This document shows positions 9,117 to 17,325 of a stretch of DNA of 64,000 nt, piece after piece; position 1 is the stretch's first letter, and each line of letters begins with the position of its first letter. The position numbers were made by a program, and so were the translations under genes. The stretch spans positions 930,001 through 994,000 of the forward strand of contig NZ_CP115300.1 of NCBI RefSeq assembly GCF_027625935.1, read 5' to 3'. The notes under the pieces were generated by a model that saw only the letters and a list, made by a program, of their open reading frames with translations, made no database searches and was not told the origin of the DNA. Origin of the DNA: Streptomyces camelliae (lineage in GTDB: Bacteria > Actinomycetota > Actinomycetes > Streptomycetales > Streptomycetaceae).

Positions 9117-10343
9117 ATGACGACCGGTACCGAAGCATCGCGGATCGCCCTGGACCCCTTCGTCACCGACCTGGACGCCGAGAGCGCGGCGCTGCGCGCG
9201 GCCGGCCCGCTCGCCGCCGTCGAACTGCCGGGCGGCGTCCCGGTGTGGGCCGTCACGCATCATGCCGAGGCCAAGGCCCTGCTCACCGACCCGCGCCTGG
9301 TGAAGGACATCAACGTGTGGGGCGCCTGGCAGCGCGGCGAGATCCCCGCCGACTGGCCGCTGATCGGGCTCGCCAACCCGGGCCGCTCCATGCTCACCGT
9401 GGACGGCGCCGACCACCGCCGGCTGCGCTCGCTGGTGGCACAGGCGCTCACCCCGCGCCGGGTGGAGAAGATGCGCGAGCGCATCGAGAAGCTCACCCAG
9501 GACCTGCTGGACGCGCTGCCCGGGGACGGGGCGGTCGTCGACCTCAAGTCGGCCTTCGCCTACCCGCTGCCCATGTACGTCGTCGCCGACCTCATGGGTC
9601 TGGAGGAGGCGCGGCTGCCCCGGCTGAAGGTGCTGTTCGAGAAGTTCTTCTCCACGCAGACCCCGCCCGAGGAGGTCATCGCCACGCTGACCGAGCTGGC
9701 GCAGATCATGGCCGAGGCGGTGGCGGCCAAGCGGGCCGCGCCCGGTGACGATCTGACCAGCGCCCTGATCCTCGCCTCCGAGGACGGCGACCACCTCACC
9801 GACGAGGAGATCGTCTCCACGCTCCAGCTGATGGTCGCGGCCGGCCACGAGACGACGATCTCCCTGATCGTGAACGCCGTCGTCAACCTCTCCACCCACC
9901 CGGAACAGCGCGCCCTGGTGCTGTCGGGCGCGGCCGACTGGTCCGCGGTGATCGAGGAGACCCTGCGCTGGTCCACCCCCACCTCGCACGTCCTGATCCG
10001 CTTCGCGACCGAGGACGTGCCGGTCGGCGACAAGGTGATACCGGCCGGGGACGCGCTGATCGTGTCGTACGGCGCGATCGGCCGCGACGAGCGGGCGCAC
10101 GGCCCGAGCGCCGGGGAGTTCGACATCACCCGGGAGTCGGGGAACCGGCACATCTCCTTCGGTCACGGCCCGCACGTCTGCCCGGGTGCCGCCCTGTCGC
10201 GGCTGGAGGCGGGTGTGGCACTGCCCGCGCTCTACGCCCGCTTCCCCGGCCTGGACCTGGCGGTGCCGGCGGCCGAGCTGCGCAACAAGCCGGTGGTCAC
10301 CCAGAACGACCTGTTCGAGCTGCCGGTGCGGCTGGATTCCTAG
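9117..10343 (+). CDS. CYP154-type cytochrome P450
   Basis: Second P450 of the conservon, 408 aa. All hallmarks are intact: I-helix VAAGHETTISLI, K-helix E281-T-L-R284, and the heme loop FGHGPHVCPGAALSRLE with Cys355. The ATG at 9117 is preceded by GGAGG at 9103-9107. It follows the CYP157-type gene after 59 bp, so it is probably in the same operon. CYP154 enzymes hydroxylate or rearrange polycyclic or steroid-like compounds in vitro, and the physiological substrate in conservons is not known. The family call rests on motif content and gene order. Confidence 0.88.
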   Translation: MTTGTEASRIALDPFVTDLDAESAALRAAGPLAAVELPGGVPVWAVTHHAEAKALLTDPRLVKDINVWGAWQRGEIPADWPLIGLANPGRSMLTVDGADHRRLRSLVAQALTPRRVEKMRERIEKLTQDLLDALPGDGAVVDLKSAFAYPLPMYVVADLMGLEEARLPRLKVLFEKFFSTQTPPEEVIATLTELAQIMAEAVAAKRAAPGDDLTSALILASEDGDHLTDEEIVSTLQLMVAAGHETTISLIVNAVVNLSTHPEQRALVLSGAADWSAVIEETLRWSTPTSHVLIRFATEDVPVGDKVIPAGDALIVSYGAIGRDERAHGPSAGEFDITRESGNRHISFGHGPHVCPGAALSRLEAGVALPALYARFPGLDLAVPAAELRNKPVVTQNDLFELPVRLDS

Positions 10344-10361
10344 CCGGGCGCGGAGCGTTGC

Positions 10362-10392
10362 TTGACTTGGAGAGCGCTCCAACTCGTAGCGT
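10362..10392 (+). promoter_or_regulatory. MerR-type promoter with 19-bp spacer and inverted repeat
   Basis: A -35 TTGACT (10362-10367) and a -10 TAGCGT (10387-10392) are separated by 19 bp. The spacer contains the inverted repeat TTGGAG-AGCG-CTCCAA (10367-10382). An over-long spacer with a dyad between -35 and -10 is the signature of promoters activated by MerR-family regulators through DNA distortion. It lies about 84 bp before the aldo/keto reductase start. No merR-like gene is adjacent in this window. Confidence 0.72.
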
Positions 10393-10475
10393 CGCAGACG
10401 TACGGCACAGTGCGGGCTCCGCCCGTGTGCCGTACGGAGCGACCATCGAATATGCGGGAAAGGCTGGGACATCAC

Positions 10476-11450
<975 letters not shown>

Positions 11451-11465
<15 letters not shown>

Positions 11466-11498
11466 GGCGGTCAATCGCTGAGGCGGTCAATCGCTGAG
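11451..11498 (+). repeat. three tandem 16-bp direct repeats spanning the reductase stop codon
   Basis: Unit GCGGTCAATCGCTGAG occurs three times back to back (11451-11466, 11467-11482, 11483-11498). The first copy encodes the last residues and TGA of the aldo/keto reductase. Copies two and three repeat that end as non-coding DNA. This looks like replication slippage. Confidence 0.95.
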
Positions 11499-11604
11499 CG
11501 CGCGCCCCTGTGGGGCGCTGCGCTCCCGCACCGCCTTTTCCGGTGCCGGAGATCCCCGGACAGGCTGACGTGCGGCCCGTCCGGCGGGGGAGCACGCTGT
11601 AGGA

Positions 11605-12738
11605 ATGGGACCCCGGCTCGGGACCGGGGGTGTGCGGCAGCCGTTCCAGTCCTCGCACGCGCTGCTGCTGCTCCCGGTTCTGCTCATCGTGGTGATCACG
11701 GTCGTGGACGTGCGCGCACCCACCAACGTGCACCTCGGCCCGGCGCTGGTGATCGCGCCCGCCCTGACCCCCTCCTTCGCCGGGCCCCGGACCACGGCGG
11801 CCATCGGAGCGATGGCCCTGGCCGCCCAGGCCCTCATCGGCTTCACGCACGGCGGGATCGCCACCACGAACCACGTCGTGCAGCTCATCACCCTCGCGGT
11901 GCTGTCGGTCCTCGTGGTGATCTACAGCGCCCTGCGCGAGCGCCGGGTGGCCACGCTGGCCCAGGTCCGTACGGTCGCCGAGGCCGCGCAGCACGTGCTG
12001 ATGTGGCCGCTGCCCGAGCAGATCGGCCCGCTGCGGATCGCCTCGCTGTATCTCGCAGCCGAGGACGAGGCGCAGATCGGCGGCGACCTGTACGCGGTGA
12101 CCCAGTACGAGGGCGGGATACGGGTCATGATCGGCGATGTGCGCGGCAAGGGCCTGTCGGCCATCGGCGAGGCCGCCCTGCTGCTCGGTGCGTTCCGGGA
12201 GAGCGCGCACCGGCGCATCCAGCTCGCCGAGCTGGCCGCCCGGCTGGAACAGAGTGTCACCCACTACATGTCGGACCTGGAGCCGCGGGAGGAGGCGGGC
12301 GAACGGTTCGCCACCGCGCTGCTGGTGGAGATACCGGACCGGGATCCGGTCACCCGCATGACCAGCTGCGGTCATCCGCCGCCCCTGCTGCTGAGCCCCG
12401 GCCACGCGGTCACGGTCCCGAGCCTGCACCCGTCACCGCCGCTCGGGGTGCACGGCGGCGCCGAGCACACGTTGGACGTGTTCTCCTTCGAGCCGGGCGA
12501 CACCCTGCTGCTCTACACCGACGGCGTGGTGGAGGCCAGGGACGCCCGAGGCCGGTTCTATCCGCTCACCGACCGGGTCGTGAACTGGACCGAGGACAGT
12601 CCCGAGGCGCTGATGCACCATCTGCGGCGCGATCTGCTCACCCATGCCGGTGGCCGGCTGGACGACGACGCCGCACTCATCGCGCTGCACCGCCACTCGG
12701 TCGACCGGCGCCGGCACCACGGCCGGGGCGGCGGCTAG
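11605..12738 (+). CDS. membrane-anchored PP2C/SpoIIE-type serine phosphatase
   Basis: Protein of 377 aa. The N-terminal third has about four membrane helices (LLLLPVLLIVVITVV, then LVIAPALTPSFAG, AIGAMALAAQALIGF and LITLAVLSVLVVIY). The C-terminal SpoIIE/PP2C domain carries the metal-site aspartates in EAQIGGDLYAV, VMIGDVRGKGL, LLLYTDGVVEARD and DDDAALIAL. Such enzymes dephosphorylate anti-anti-sigma (STAS) proteins in partner-switching cascades controlling sigma factors. No anti-sigma or STAS gene is adjacent. The stop TAG (12736-12738) lies inside the putative target-site duplication of the mobile element that follows. Confidence 0.88.
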   Translation: MGPRLGTGGVRQPFQSSHALLLLPVLLIVVITVVDVRAPTNVHLGPALVIAPALTPSFAGPRTTAAIGAMALAAQALIGFTHGGIATTNHVVQLITLAVLSVLVVIYSALRERRVATLAQVRTVAEAAQHVLMWPLPEQIGPLRIASLYLAAEDEAQIGGDLYAVTQYEGGIRVMIGDVRGKGLSAIGEAALLLGAFRESAHRRIQLAELAARLEQSVTHYMSDLEPREEAGERFATALLVEIPDRDPVTRMTSCGHPPPLLLSPGHAVTVPSLHPSPPLGVHGGAEHTLDVFSFEPGDTLLLYTDGVVEARDARGRFYPLTDRVVNWTEDSPEALMHHLRRDLLTHAGGRLDDDAALIALHRHSVDRRRHHGRGGG

Positions 12739-12739
12739 G

Positions 12740-12994
12740 GCCTGTCCGGCGGGTCAGGTCGGAGGAAACGCGCGGCTCCGTCCGGCCGACCCGAGCGGGG
12801 TCTGGTGCGTGCAGCTGCGAGGCGGAGGAGGCCGTGACATCAGCCGCTGCCGCGGCGGGCGACGCGATGGGGGTCCCCCGCGCTGGGGGTCCCCCGCGCG
12901 AGCCCCATTCGAGCGTGGGGGAGTCGGCGACCGACGACAACGCCGCAGATGTGCGTGCCGGCCCCGCCTCTCCGACAGGATCCGCCGGACAGGC
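12740..12994. mobile_element. 255-bp MITE-like element with terminal inverted repeats and CTAGG flanks
   Basis: The ends read GCCTGTCCGGCGGGTC on the left and the reverse complement GCCTGTCCGGCGGATC on the right, with similarity continuing to about 24 bp. Both sides are flanked by CTAGG (12735-12739 and 12995-12999), consistent with a target-site duplication of the YTAR class used by IS5-group elements. The inside holds no plausible coding frame but contains the tandem motif GGGGGTCCCCCGCGC (12874-12903 area) and an inverted GGGGGAG, a repeat type I associate with Streptomyces intergenic elements. It is probably a non-autonomous element mobilised in trans. Confidence 0.75.
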
Positions 12995-13034
12995 CTAGGT
13001 CCTCCGGCTCGGGTGGCCGGGGAATCGCTCAAGG

Positions 13035-13076
13035 GCGTGGGCCCCGCTCCGAGTGGGGCGGGGCGGGGCCGCACGC
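13035..13076 (-). terminator. strong GC-rich hairpin downstream of the secreted protein gene
   Basis: The left arm at 13040-13050 (GGCCCCGCTCC) pairs with the right arm at 13060-13070 (GGGGCGGGGCC), with one G-U wobble and a 9-nt loop. The stem extends with GCGTG/CACGC across a 1-nt bulge. It lies about 33 nt past the stop of the leftward gene at 13109. No U-tract is present, as is common in high-GC terminators. Confidence 0.6.
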
Positions 13077-13108
13077 CCCGGCTCAGGGGACCGGCACGGC
13101 GTCCGGGT

Positions 13109-13633
13109 TCAGCGGACCGGCTTGAGGTCGGTGATCTTCAGGGTCTTCAGGTCGGACTGGACGTCGATCCGGCTGACCTCCGGGTGCTTGCCGTCGCTCC
13201 AGGTGAGCGTGACCCGGCTGGTGGCGTGGCCCGCGCCGGAACCGGTGTACGTCACTTTCCACTTCACCGGGACGTCCTGCGCGAAGAGGATGCCGTCGGC
13301 GTGCTCCTTCTTCTCGAAGGCGGCGACCTTCTTCTGCGCGGCGGCGGTGAGGTAGAAGCCGCGCAGGGCCTTGGCGGCGGGCCCGGCGGACTTGTCGCCG
13401 GTGGCCCAGACGGCGTCGATGTAGGCGCCGTAGAAGTCGGCCACGTGCTGGGTGGCGTTGCGCGGGTCGCCCTCGGCGGAGGACACGGCGGCGGCACGGG
13501 TGGTGTGGCTCGCGCCGGTCCCGGCGAGGGCGGGTGTCACGGCGGCCAGGGTGAGACCGCCGGTGAGGGCGGCCAGGGCGGTGAGCAGGATCTTACGGCT
13601 GTGCGAGCGACTGCTGACGGACATACGTCTCAT
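13109..13633 (-). CDS. small secreted protein of unknown function
   Basis: Protein of about 174 aa with an N-terminal signal peptide: MRRMSVSSRSHSRKILL, then the hydrophobic LTALAALTGGLTLAAV and a TPALA-G cleavage site near residue 38. The mature part is about 135 residues (HVADFYGAYIDAVWATGD, then ALRGFYLTAAAQKKVAAFE and WKVTYTGSGAGHATSRVTL) and looks like a compact beta-rich domain related to NTF2-like or Cys-less lipocalin-like secreted proteins, but I do not recognise a named family. Two ATGs (13633 and 13624) share one GGGGGA site. It is followed by a strong terminator and is likely monocistronic. Confidence 0.8.
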   Translation of the reverse strand: MRRMSVSSRSHSRKILLTALAALTGGLTLAAVTPALAGTGASHTTRAAAVSSAEGDPRNATQHVADFYGAYIDAVWATGDKSAGPAAKALRGFYLTAAAQKKVAAFEKKEHADGILFAQDVPVKWKVTYTGSGAGHATSRVTLTWSDGKHPEVSRIDVQSDLKTLKITDLKPVR

Positions 13634-13680
13634 TCCCCCGGTTACGGCACGACCAGGCCGATCCCGGCCGTCGGCGGACC

Positions 13681-14211
13681 TTAAGACCGCATTTCCCTCG
13701 CGTCGGTTCCGTTTCCCGAGCCCCTTTTTTCCTCCCGCGCGGGCCGCCCGGCGCCCGGTCCCTCGACGAGCCGGGCGAGGTTGTCCAGGGCCATCCGGGT
13801 GCCCAGTTCGTTGTCCGCGCGGGGGATGTCGTCGGGAATGCCCTCGTGCAGGATCTCCACGTCCGTACCGCCGCCCGCCGGGGTGAGCGTCGTCGTCATG
13901 GTCATGGTGCAGCGCACGGCGTCGTCGTCGGTCTCGAAGGCGAACACCTCCACGACCAGCTCGCCGGGCACGAGCCGGGCGAAGTGGCCGCGGTAGGTGT
14001 CGGTGCGGCCGCCGGACTTGCCCGGGGCGGAGTCGTCGTCGTAGGTGAGCGACACCCGGAAGGCGCCGCCCTCCCGGGCGTCGAAGCGGTGGACGCGGGC
14101 GGTCATCCCGTCCGGGACCCGCCACGCCGCGATCGCGACCGGGTCGGTCAGCGCCCCGTAGACGACGTGCGGGGACGCCTGCACACGCCGGGAGACTCGG
14201 GTGGCGTACAT
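13681..14211 (-). CDS. SRPBCC/AHSA1-type START-like domain protein
   Basis: Cytoplasmic protein of 176 aa. It has the typical Activator-of-Hsp90 ATPase homologue 1-like (SRPBCC) pattern: an N-terminal RVSRRVQASPHVVYGALTDP strand-helix, then the AAWRVPDGM turn, REGGAFRVSLTYDDD, GHFARLVPGELVVEVFAFET, TMTTTLTPAGGGTDVEILHEGIP and a C-terminal helix with MALDNLARLV. These domains form a hydrophobic pocket for lipids or other small hydrophobic ligands. The last 20 residues are a charged extension. It is divergent from the methyltransferase gene on the other side. Confidence 0.85.
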   Translation of the reverse strand: MYATRVSRRVQASPHVVYGALTDPVAIAAWRVPDGMTARVHRFDAREGGAFRVSLTYDDDSAPGKSGGRTDTYRGHFARLVPGELVVEVFAFETDDDAVRCTMTMTTTLTPAGGGTDVEILHEGIPDDIPRADNELGTRMALDNLARLVEGPGAGRPAREEKRGSGNGTDAREMRS

Positions 14212-14377
14212 GCGCCCACGCTACCGGCCCCGGCCTCCCGACCGGTCACGACTCACCGGCGCCACCCCGCCGCGGGCGGCCCGGCTGGCGAACGTCCCCC
14301 ACCTGCACGGCAGTTCACCTCTCCCGGTAGATTCACCAGTACCGTGTGACATCCACCCCCCTTCCCGGAGAGCCGAC

Positions 14378-15178
14378 GTGACAGACACCGGATTCAGCCC
14401 GGAGCGGATAGACACCGGAAAGCCGCACTCCGCCCGGATGTACGACTGGTTCCTCGACGGCAAGGACCACTATCCCGTCGACGCCGAGGCCGCGGAGGCG
14501 GTGCTGAGGCTGTTCCCTGACGTCAAGGACAGCGCCTGGGCCAACCGTGAGTTCATGCAACGGGCCGCCCGCTTCGTCGCCCGCCAGGGCGTGGACCAGT
14601 TCCTGGACGTGGGCACGGGGATCCCCACCGAGCCGAATCTGCACCAGGTCGTGCAGGAGGTGACCCCGAGCGCGCGGGTGGTGTACGCGGACAACGACCC
14701 GATCGTGCTGCGGCATGCCGAGGCCCTGCTCCGGGGCACACCCGAGGGCCGTACGGCCTATCTCCACGCCGACGTCCGCGAGCCGGAGCAGATCGTGGAG
14801 TACGCCCGCGAGCATCTGGACCTGACCCGACCCGTCGGCCTGTCGCTGATCGCGCTGCTGCCGTTCGTGACGGACGAGCAGGACCCCTACGGCATCGTCC
14901 GGACCCTGCTGGACCCGCTGCCGTCGGGCAGCTTTCTGACGCTGTCCCACGGCGGCACGGAGCTGTTCGAACCGGAGGTGTGGGAGCGCATCGACGCCGT
15001 GTACCGCGCCGGGGGCACCGCGGTTCGGTTGCGCTCGCACGCCGGCGTGGTCCGGTTCTTCGACGGTCTGGAGCTGTGTGAGCCGGGAGTCGTGCAGGCC
15101 ACCCACTGGCGCCCGGAGCCGGACATGCGGGTCCGCACGGACCAGCCGGTGTACGTGGGGGTGGCCCGTAAGCCCTGA
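14378..15178 (+). CDS. SAM-dependent methyltransferase (DUF574 / Methyltransf_19 family)
   Basis: Protein of 266 aa of a family greatly expanded in Streptomyces. A GTG at 14378 with a nearby GGAG site gives the typical start (SPERIDTGKPHSARMYDWFLDGKDHYPVD), which is given here only as its first parts IDTGKPHSARMYDWF and LDGKDHYPVD. The SAM-binding glycine motif is FLDVGTGIPTEPNLH, followed by VVYADNDPIVLRHAEAL. Late motifs are LIALLPFV and YVGVARKP. The substrate is unknown for the family. The start is clearly after the weak frame further upstream because the family always begins just before the HSARxYDW motif. Confidence 0.92.
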   Translation: MTDTGFSPERIDTGKPHSARMYDWFLDGKDHYPVDAEAAEAVLRLFPDVKDSAWANREFMQRAARFVARQGVDQFLDVGTGIPTEPNLHQVVQEVTPSARVVYADNDPIVLRHAEALLRGTPEGRTAYLHADVREPEQIVEYAREHLDLTRPVGLSLIALLPFVTDEQDPYGIVRTLLDPLPSGSFLTLSHGGTELFEPEVWERIDAVYRAGGTAVRLRSHAGVVRFFDGLELCEPGVVQATHWRPEPDMRVRTDQPVYVGVARKP

Positions 15179-15220
15179 TCGCCCGCCGCGCCGCGCCCTC
15201 CCCGGGACCTGTGCTGCGGA

Positions 15221-15590
15221 ATGTCCGCCCCGAAGGGGCTCCCGAATGGCGACGCGCCGCCCATCCCCGAGGAACTGACGCTCCGGCCCCTCGGCTTCGA
15301 GCACCTGGCCGCCGTCCGCGACCTCGGTCACCGGGTGTACGACACCGACGCCATGCCCTGCACCGGCTGGTCGCTGTCGGCGGTCGCCGGGCATCCGGCG
15401 CCCCGCGCCCGGCGTGTCCGGTGATGCTCGACGGCGACCGGGTGGCCGGGTTCGTGCTCGGGTCGACGTCGTTGGAGCAGCGGGCCGACCGGGGCCTGTC
15501 TGGAGTGCGTCGCCGTCGACCCCGGCTGCCAGGGGCGCCGGGGCAACACCGCCTCCGCCAGGCTGATACGCCGTAACGGGCCGCAGGGCA
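15221..15590 (+). pseudogene. decayed GNAT acetyltransferase
   Basis: Successive pieces of a GNAT N-acetyltransferase lie in different frames. LRPLGFEHLAAVRDLGHRVY begins in the frame of the ATG at 15221. The next piece is VMLDGDRVAGFVLGSTSLEQR in the frame starting around 15420. LECVAVDPGCQGRRGN follows in the third frame (from about 15503), where a normal gene would read a Q/RxxGxG/A acetyl-CoA loop. At least two frameshifts separate them, and the piece after the loop is lost. It is followed directly by the 3' end of a leftward gene. Confidence 0.7.
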
Positions 15591-15685
15591 AGGGTCCTTA
15601 CGACGTCACCCCCGGTCGGAGCGCGGCAGCCGCCCGGGCGGGCATGGCACGCTGAGTGGGCTGCTGTCCGGGCGCCTCCCGGCCC

Positions 15686-16144
15686 TCACGCGCCGGGCAT
15701 CAGCCCCGCCGCGACCGTGGCCCCCAGCTCCCAGCACGCCTGGATGTCGGCCTTGCCGGGCTCGCCGGTGACGGTCACCGGCTCGGCCGCGCCGCGCCAG
15801 CCGAGGCCCGTGGTGACGGCCTCGATGGCACGGACGGCGCCGGTGACGTCGTTGCCGCCGTGGACGTAGTAGCCGAAGGGGCGGCCCTTGGTCTCGTCCA
15901 GGCAGGGGTAGTAGATCTGGTCGAAGAAGTGCTTGAGCGCGCCGGACATGTATCCGAGGTTCGCCGGTGTGCCGAGCACATAGCCGTCGGCTTCCAGGAC
16001 GTCGCAGACGGTGGCGGCGAGGGCCGCGCGCCGCACGACACGGACACCCTCGATCTCCGGTGTCGTCGCGCCGGAGACGACGGCCTCGAACAGCGCCTGG
16101 CAGTTGGGCGACGGCGTGTGATGGACGATCAGCAAGGTAGGCAC
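15686..16144 (-). CDS. flavodoxin-like NAD(P)H-dependent oxidoreductase
   Basis: FMN-binding protein of 152 aa. The N-terminal strand PTLLIVHHTPSPNCQALFEAV is a flavodoxin/WrbA-like phosphate loop, and the flavin-contact segment is ADGYVLGTPANLGYMSGALKHFFDQIYY. Further family motifs are GRPFGYYVHGGNDVTGAVRAIE and GLGWRG. The best start is the GTG at 16142-16144, immediately before PTLLIV. Upstream in-frame codons (MWHASAASWQ) do not fit the family. It probably reduces quinones or acts as a low-potential electron carrier. It diverges from the lipoprotein gene, with start sites about 100 bp apart. Confidence 0.85.
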   Translation of the reverse strand: MPTLLIVHHTPSPNCQALFEAVVSGATTPEIEGVRVVRRAALAATVCDVLEADGYVLGTPANLGYMSGALKHFFDQIYYPCLDETKGRPFGYYVHGGNDVTGAVRAIEAVTTGLGWRGAAEPVTVTGEPGKADIQACWELGATVAAGLMPGA

Positions 16145-16246
16145 ACCCGCACCCTGCCATGAAGCCGCGCTCGCATGCCACATGCGTACGGCGCCGTCGC
16201 TGCCCTCGGTTACAGTTGCGCCCCTGTCCAGGAGGGGAGAAGAACG

Positions 16247-16948
16247 GTGCAGGTCAGGGTGGGGTCCGTGGCAGGCCGTGTGGTCGTGGCGCTGACGCTG
16301 GCGGCGGTGCTCGGCGGGTGCGCGGGGTCGGGGGACGGCGACGGGAAGGCAGGGGTGAGCGCGTCGGCCGGCGCCGGCGCACGGGGTGCGAAGGGCACGG
16401 CGGGTGTGCCGAGCGGGGGCACGATCGGCGCGAGCGGGTCGGACTGCGAACTGCCTGTCACTTTCGACATCGCCGCGTCCTGGAAGGCCAAGGGCATCGA
16501 CGCCGAGACCGAGCTGTCGAAGGCGTCGCAGAAGCCCGACGGCGATCTGAGCGCAGCACTCGCCGACAGCTTCCTGCGCCAGGGGCCGGTCACCGCCGCC
16601 TGCGAGATCGACGCCAAGCCGGCCGGTCACATCGGGTTCCTGCGCGTGTGGACCGGGAAGGGCGCACACGCCGACGCTGGCACGGTGCTCCGGCAGTTCG
16701 TCACCGCGGAGGACAACACAAGCAAAGCGACGTACCGCTCCGTCCGGACCGGCGGCGGTCTGTCCGGCGTCGAGGTGGACTACCTCTACACCAGCAAGCT
16801 CCTGGACGAGACCAAGAAGGAGACCGCCCTCGCGGTGAGCACGCCCGACGGGCCGGTCGTCCTGCACCTCGGCGGGATGGACACCGAGGAGCACGAGGCG
16901 ATGCGGCCCGCGTACGAACTAGCCAAGCGGACGCTCAAGTTGGCCTGA
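16247..16948 (+). CDS. predicted lipoprotein of unknown function
   Basis: Protein of 233 aa starting at a GTG preceded by a strong GGAGGGGAGA site. The signal peptide (VQVRVGSVAGRVVVALTLAA) ends in a lipobox VLGGC, so the mature protein should be lipid-anchored at Cys near residue 25. A Gly/Ala/Ser-rich linker follows. The globular part begins DCELPVTFDIAASWKAKGI and includes GPVTAACEIDAKPAGHIGF, GGGLSGVEVDYLYTSKLLDE and a closing YELAKRTLKLA. This is a typical Streptomyces exported lipoprotein family without assigned function. Confidence 0.85.
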   Translation: MQVRVGSVAGRVVVALTLAAVLGGCAGSGDGDGKAGVSASAGAGARGAKGTAGVPSGGTIGASGSDCELPVTFDIAASWKAKGIDAETELSKASQKPDGDLSAALADSFLRQGPVTAACEIDAKPAGHIGFLRVWTGKGAHADAGTVLRQFVTAEDNTSKATYRSVRTGGGLSGVEVDYLYTSKLLDETKKETALAVSTPDGPVVLHLGGMDTEEHEAMRPAYELAKRTLKLA

Positions 16949-16957
16949 CGCACCGTG

Positions 16958-17313
16958 TCATACCGCGGTCGTGGAGCGCCCCAGGTACGTGAGGGGACCG
17001 GCGTCCTCGACCGCGATCTCGTGGAAACCGAGCCGATCGTGGACGGCACGGGCGGCGGTGTTGGCGGTGACCATGCCGAGATGGACGGCCGCGCCCCCTG
17101 TCCGCGCAGGGCCCCGAGGAAGCTGTGCATCAGCCGGCGTCCGTGGCCCCGCCCCTGCCAGGGCGGCAGCAGGTCGATGTGCAGATGGGCCGGGTAGGTG
17201 GCGAGTTCGGGAACGAGCGTGTGCTCCGGGTGGTGCAGGAGGCGGATCATCTCCTCGCCGGGCGTGCGGGGAGGTGCGGCGGGCTCCCGGTAGCGGCCGG
17301 CCGGGGGATCCAC
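16958..17313 (-). pseudogene. GNAT acetyltransferase, N-terminally truncated and frameshifted
   Basis: A GNAT C-terminal half is split between two frames. LVPELATYPAHLHIDLLPPW then QGRGHGRRLMHSFLGALRGQ, which holds the acetyl-CoA loop QGRGHG, is in the frame opening at 17313. AVHLGMVTANTAARAVHDRL then GFHEIAVEDA is in the frame ending at 16958. The shift is near 17090-17098 in the G/C run around CAGGGGGCGCGGCC. The N-terminal half expected for this family is missing and the preceding gene ends 12 bp away. If the shift is a sequencing error it could still be a short, N-truncated gene. Confidence 0.7.
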
Positions 17314-17325
17314 GTCCGGCGGAAG

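Noticed and set aside
12740..12994. a small gene inside the MITE-like element
   Set aside because: Short open frames exist but have no ribosome site or consistent codon bias and are shared between frames.
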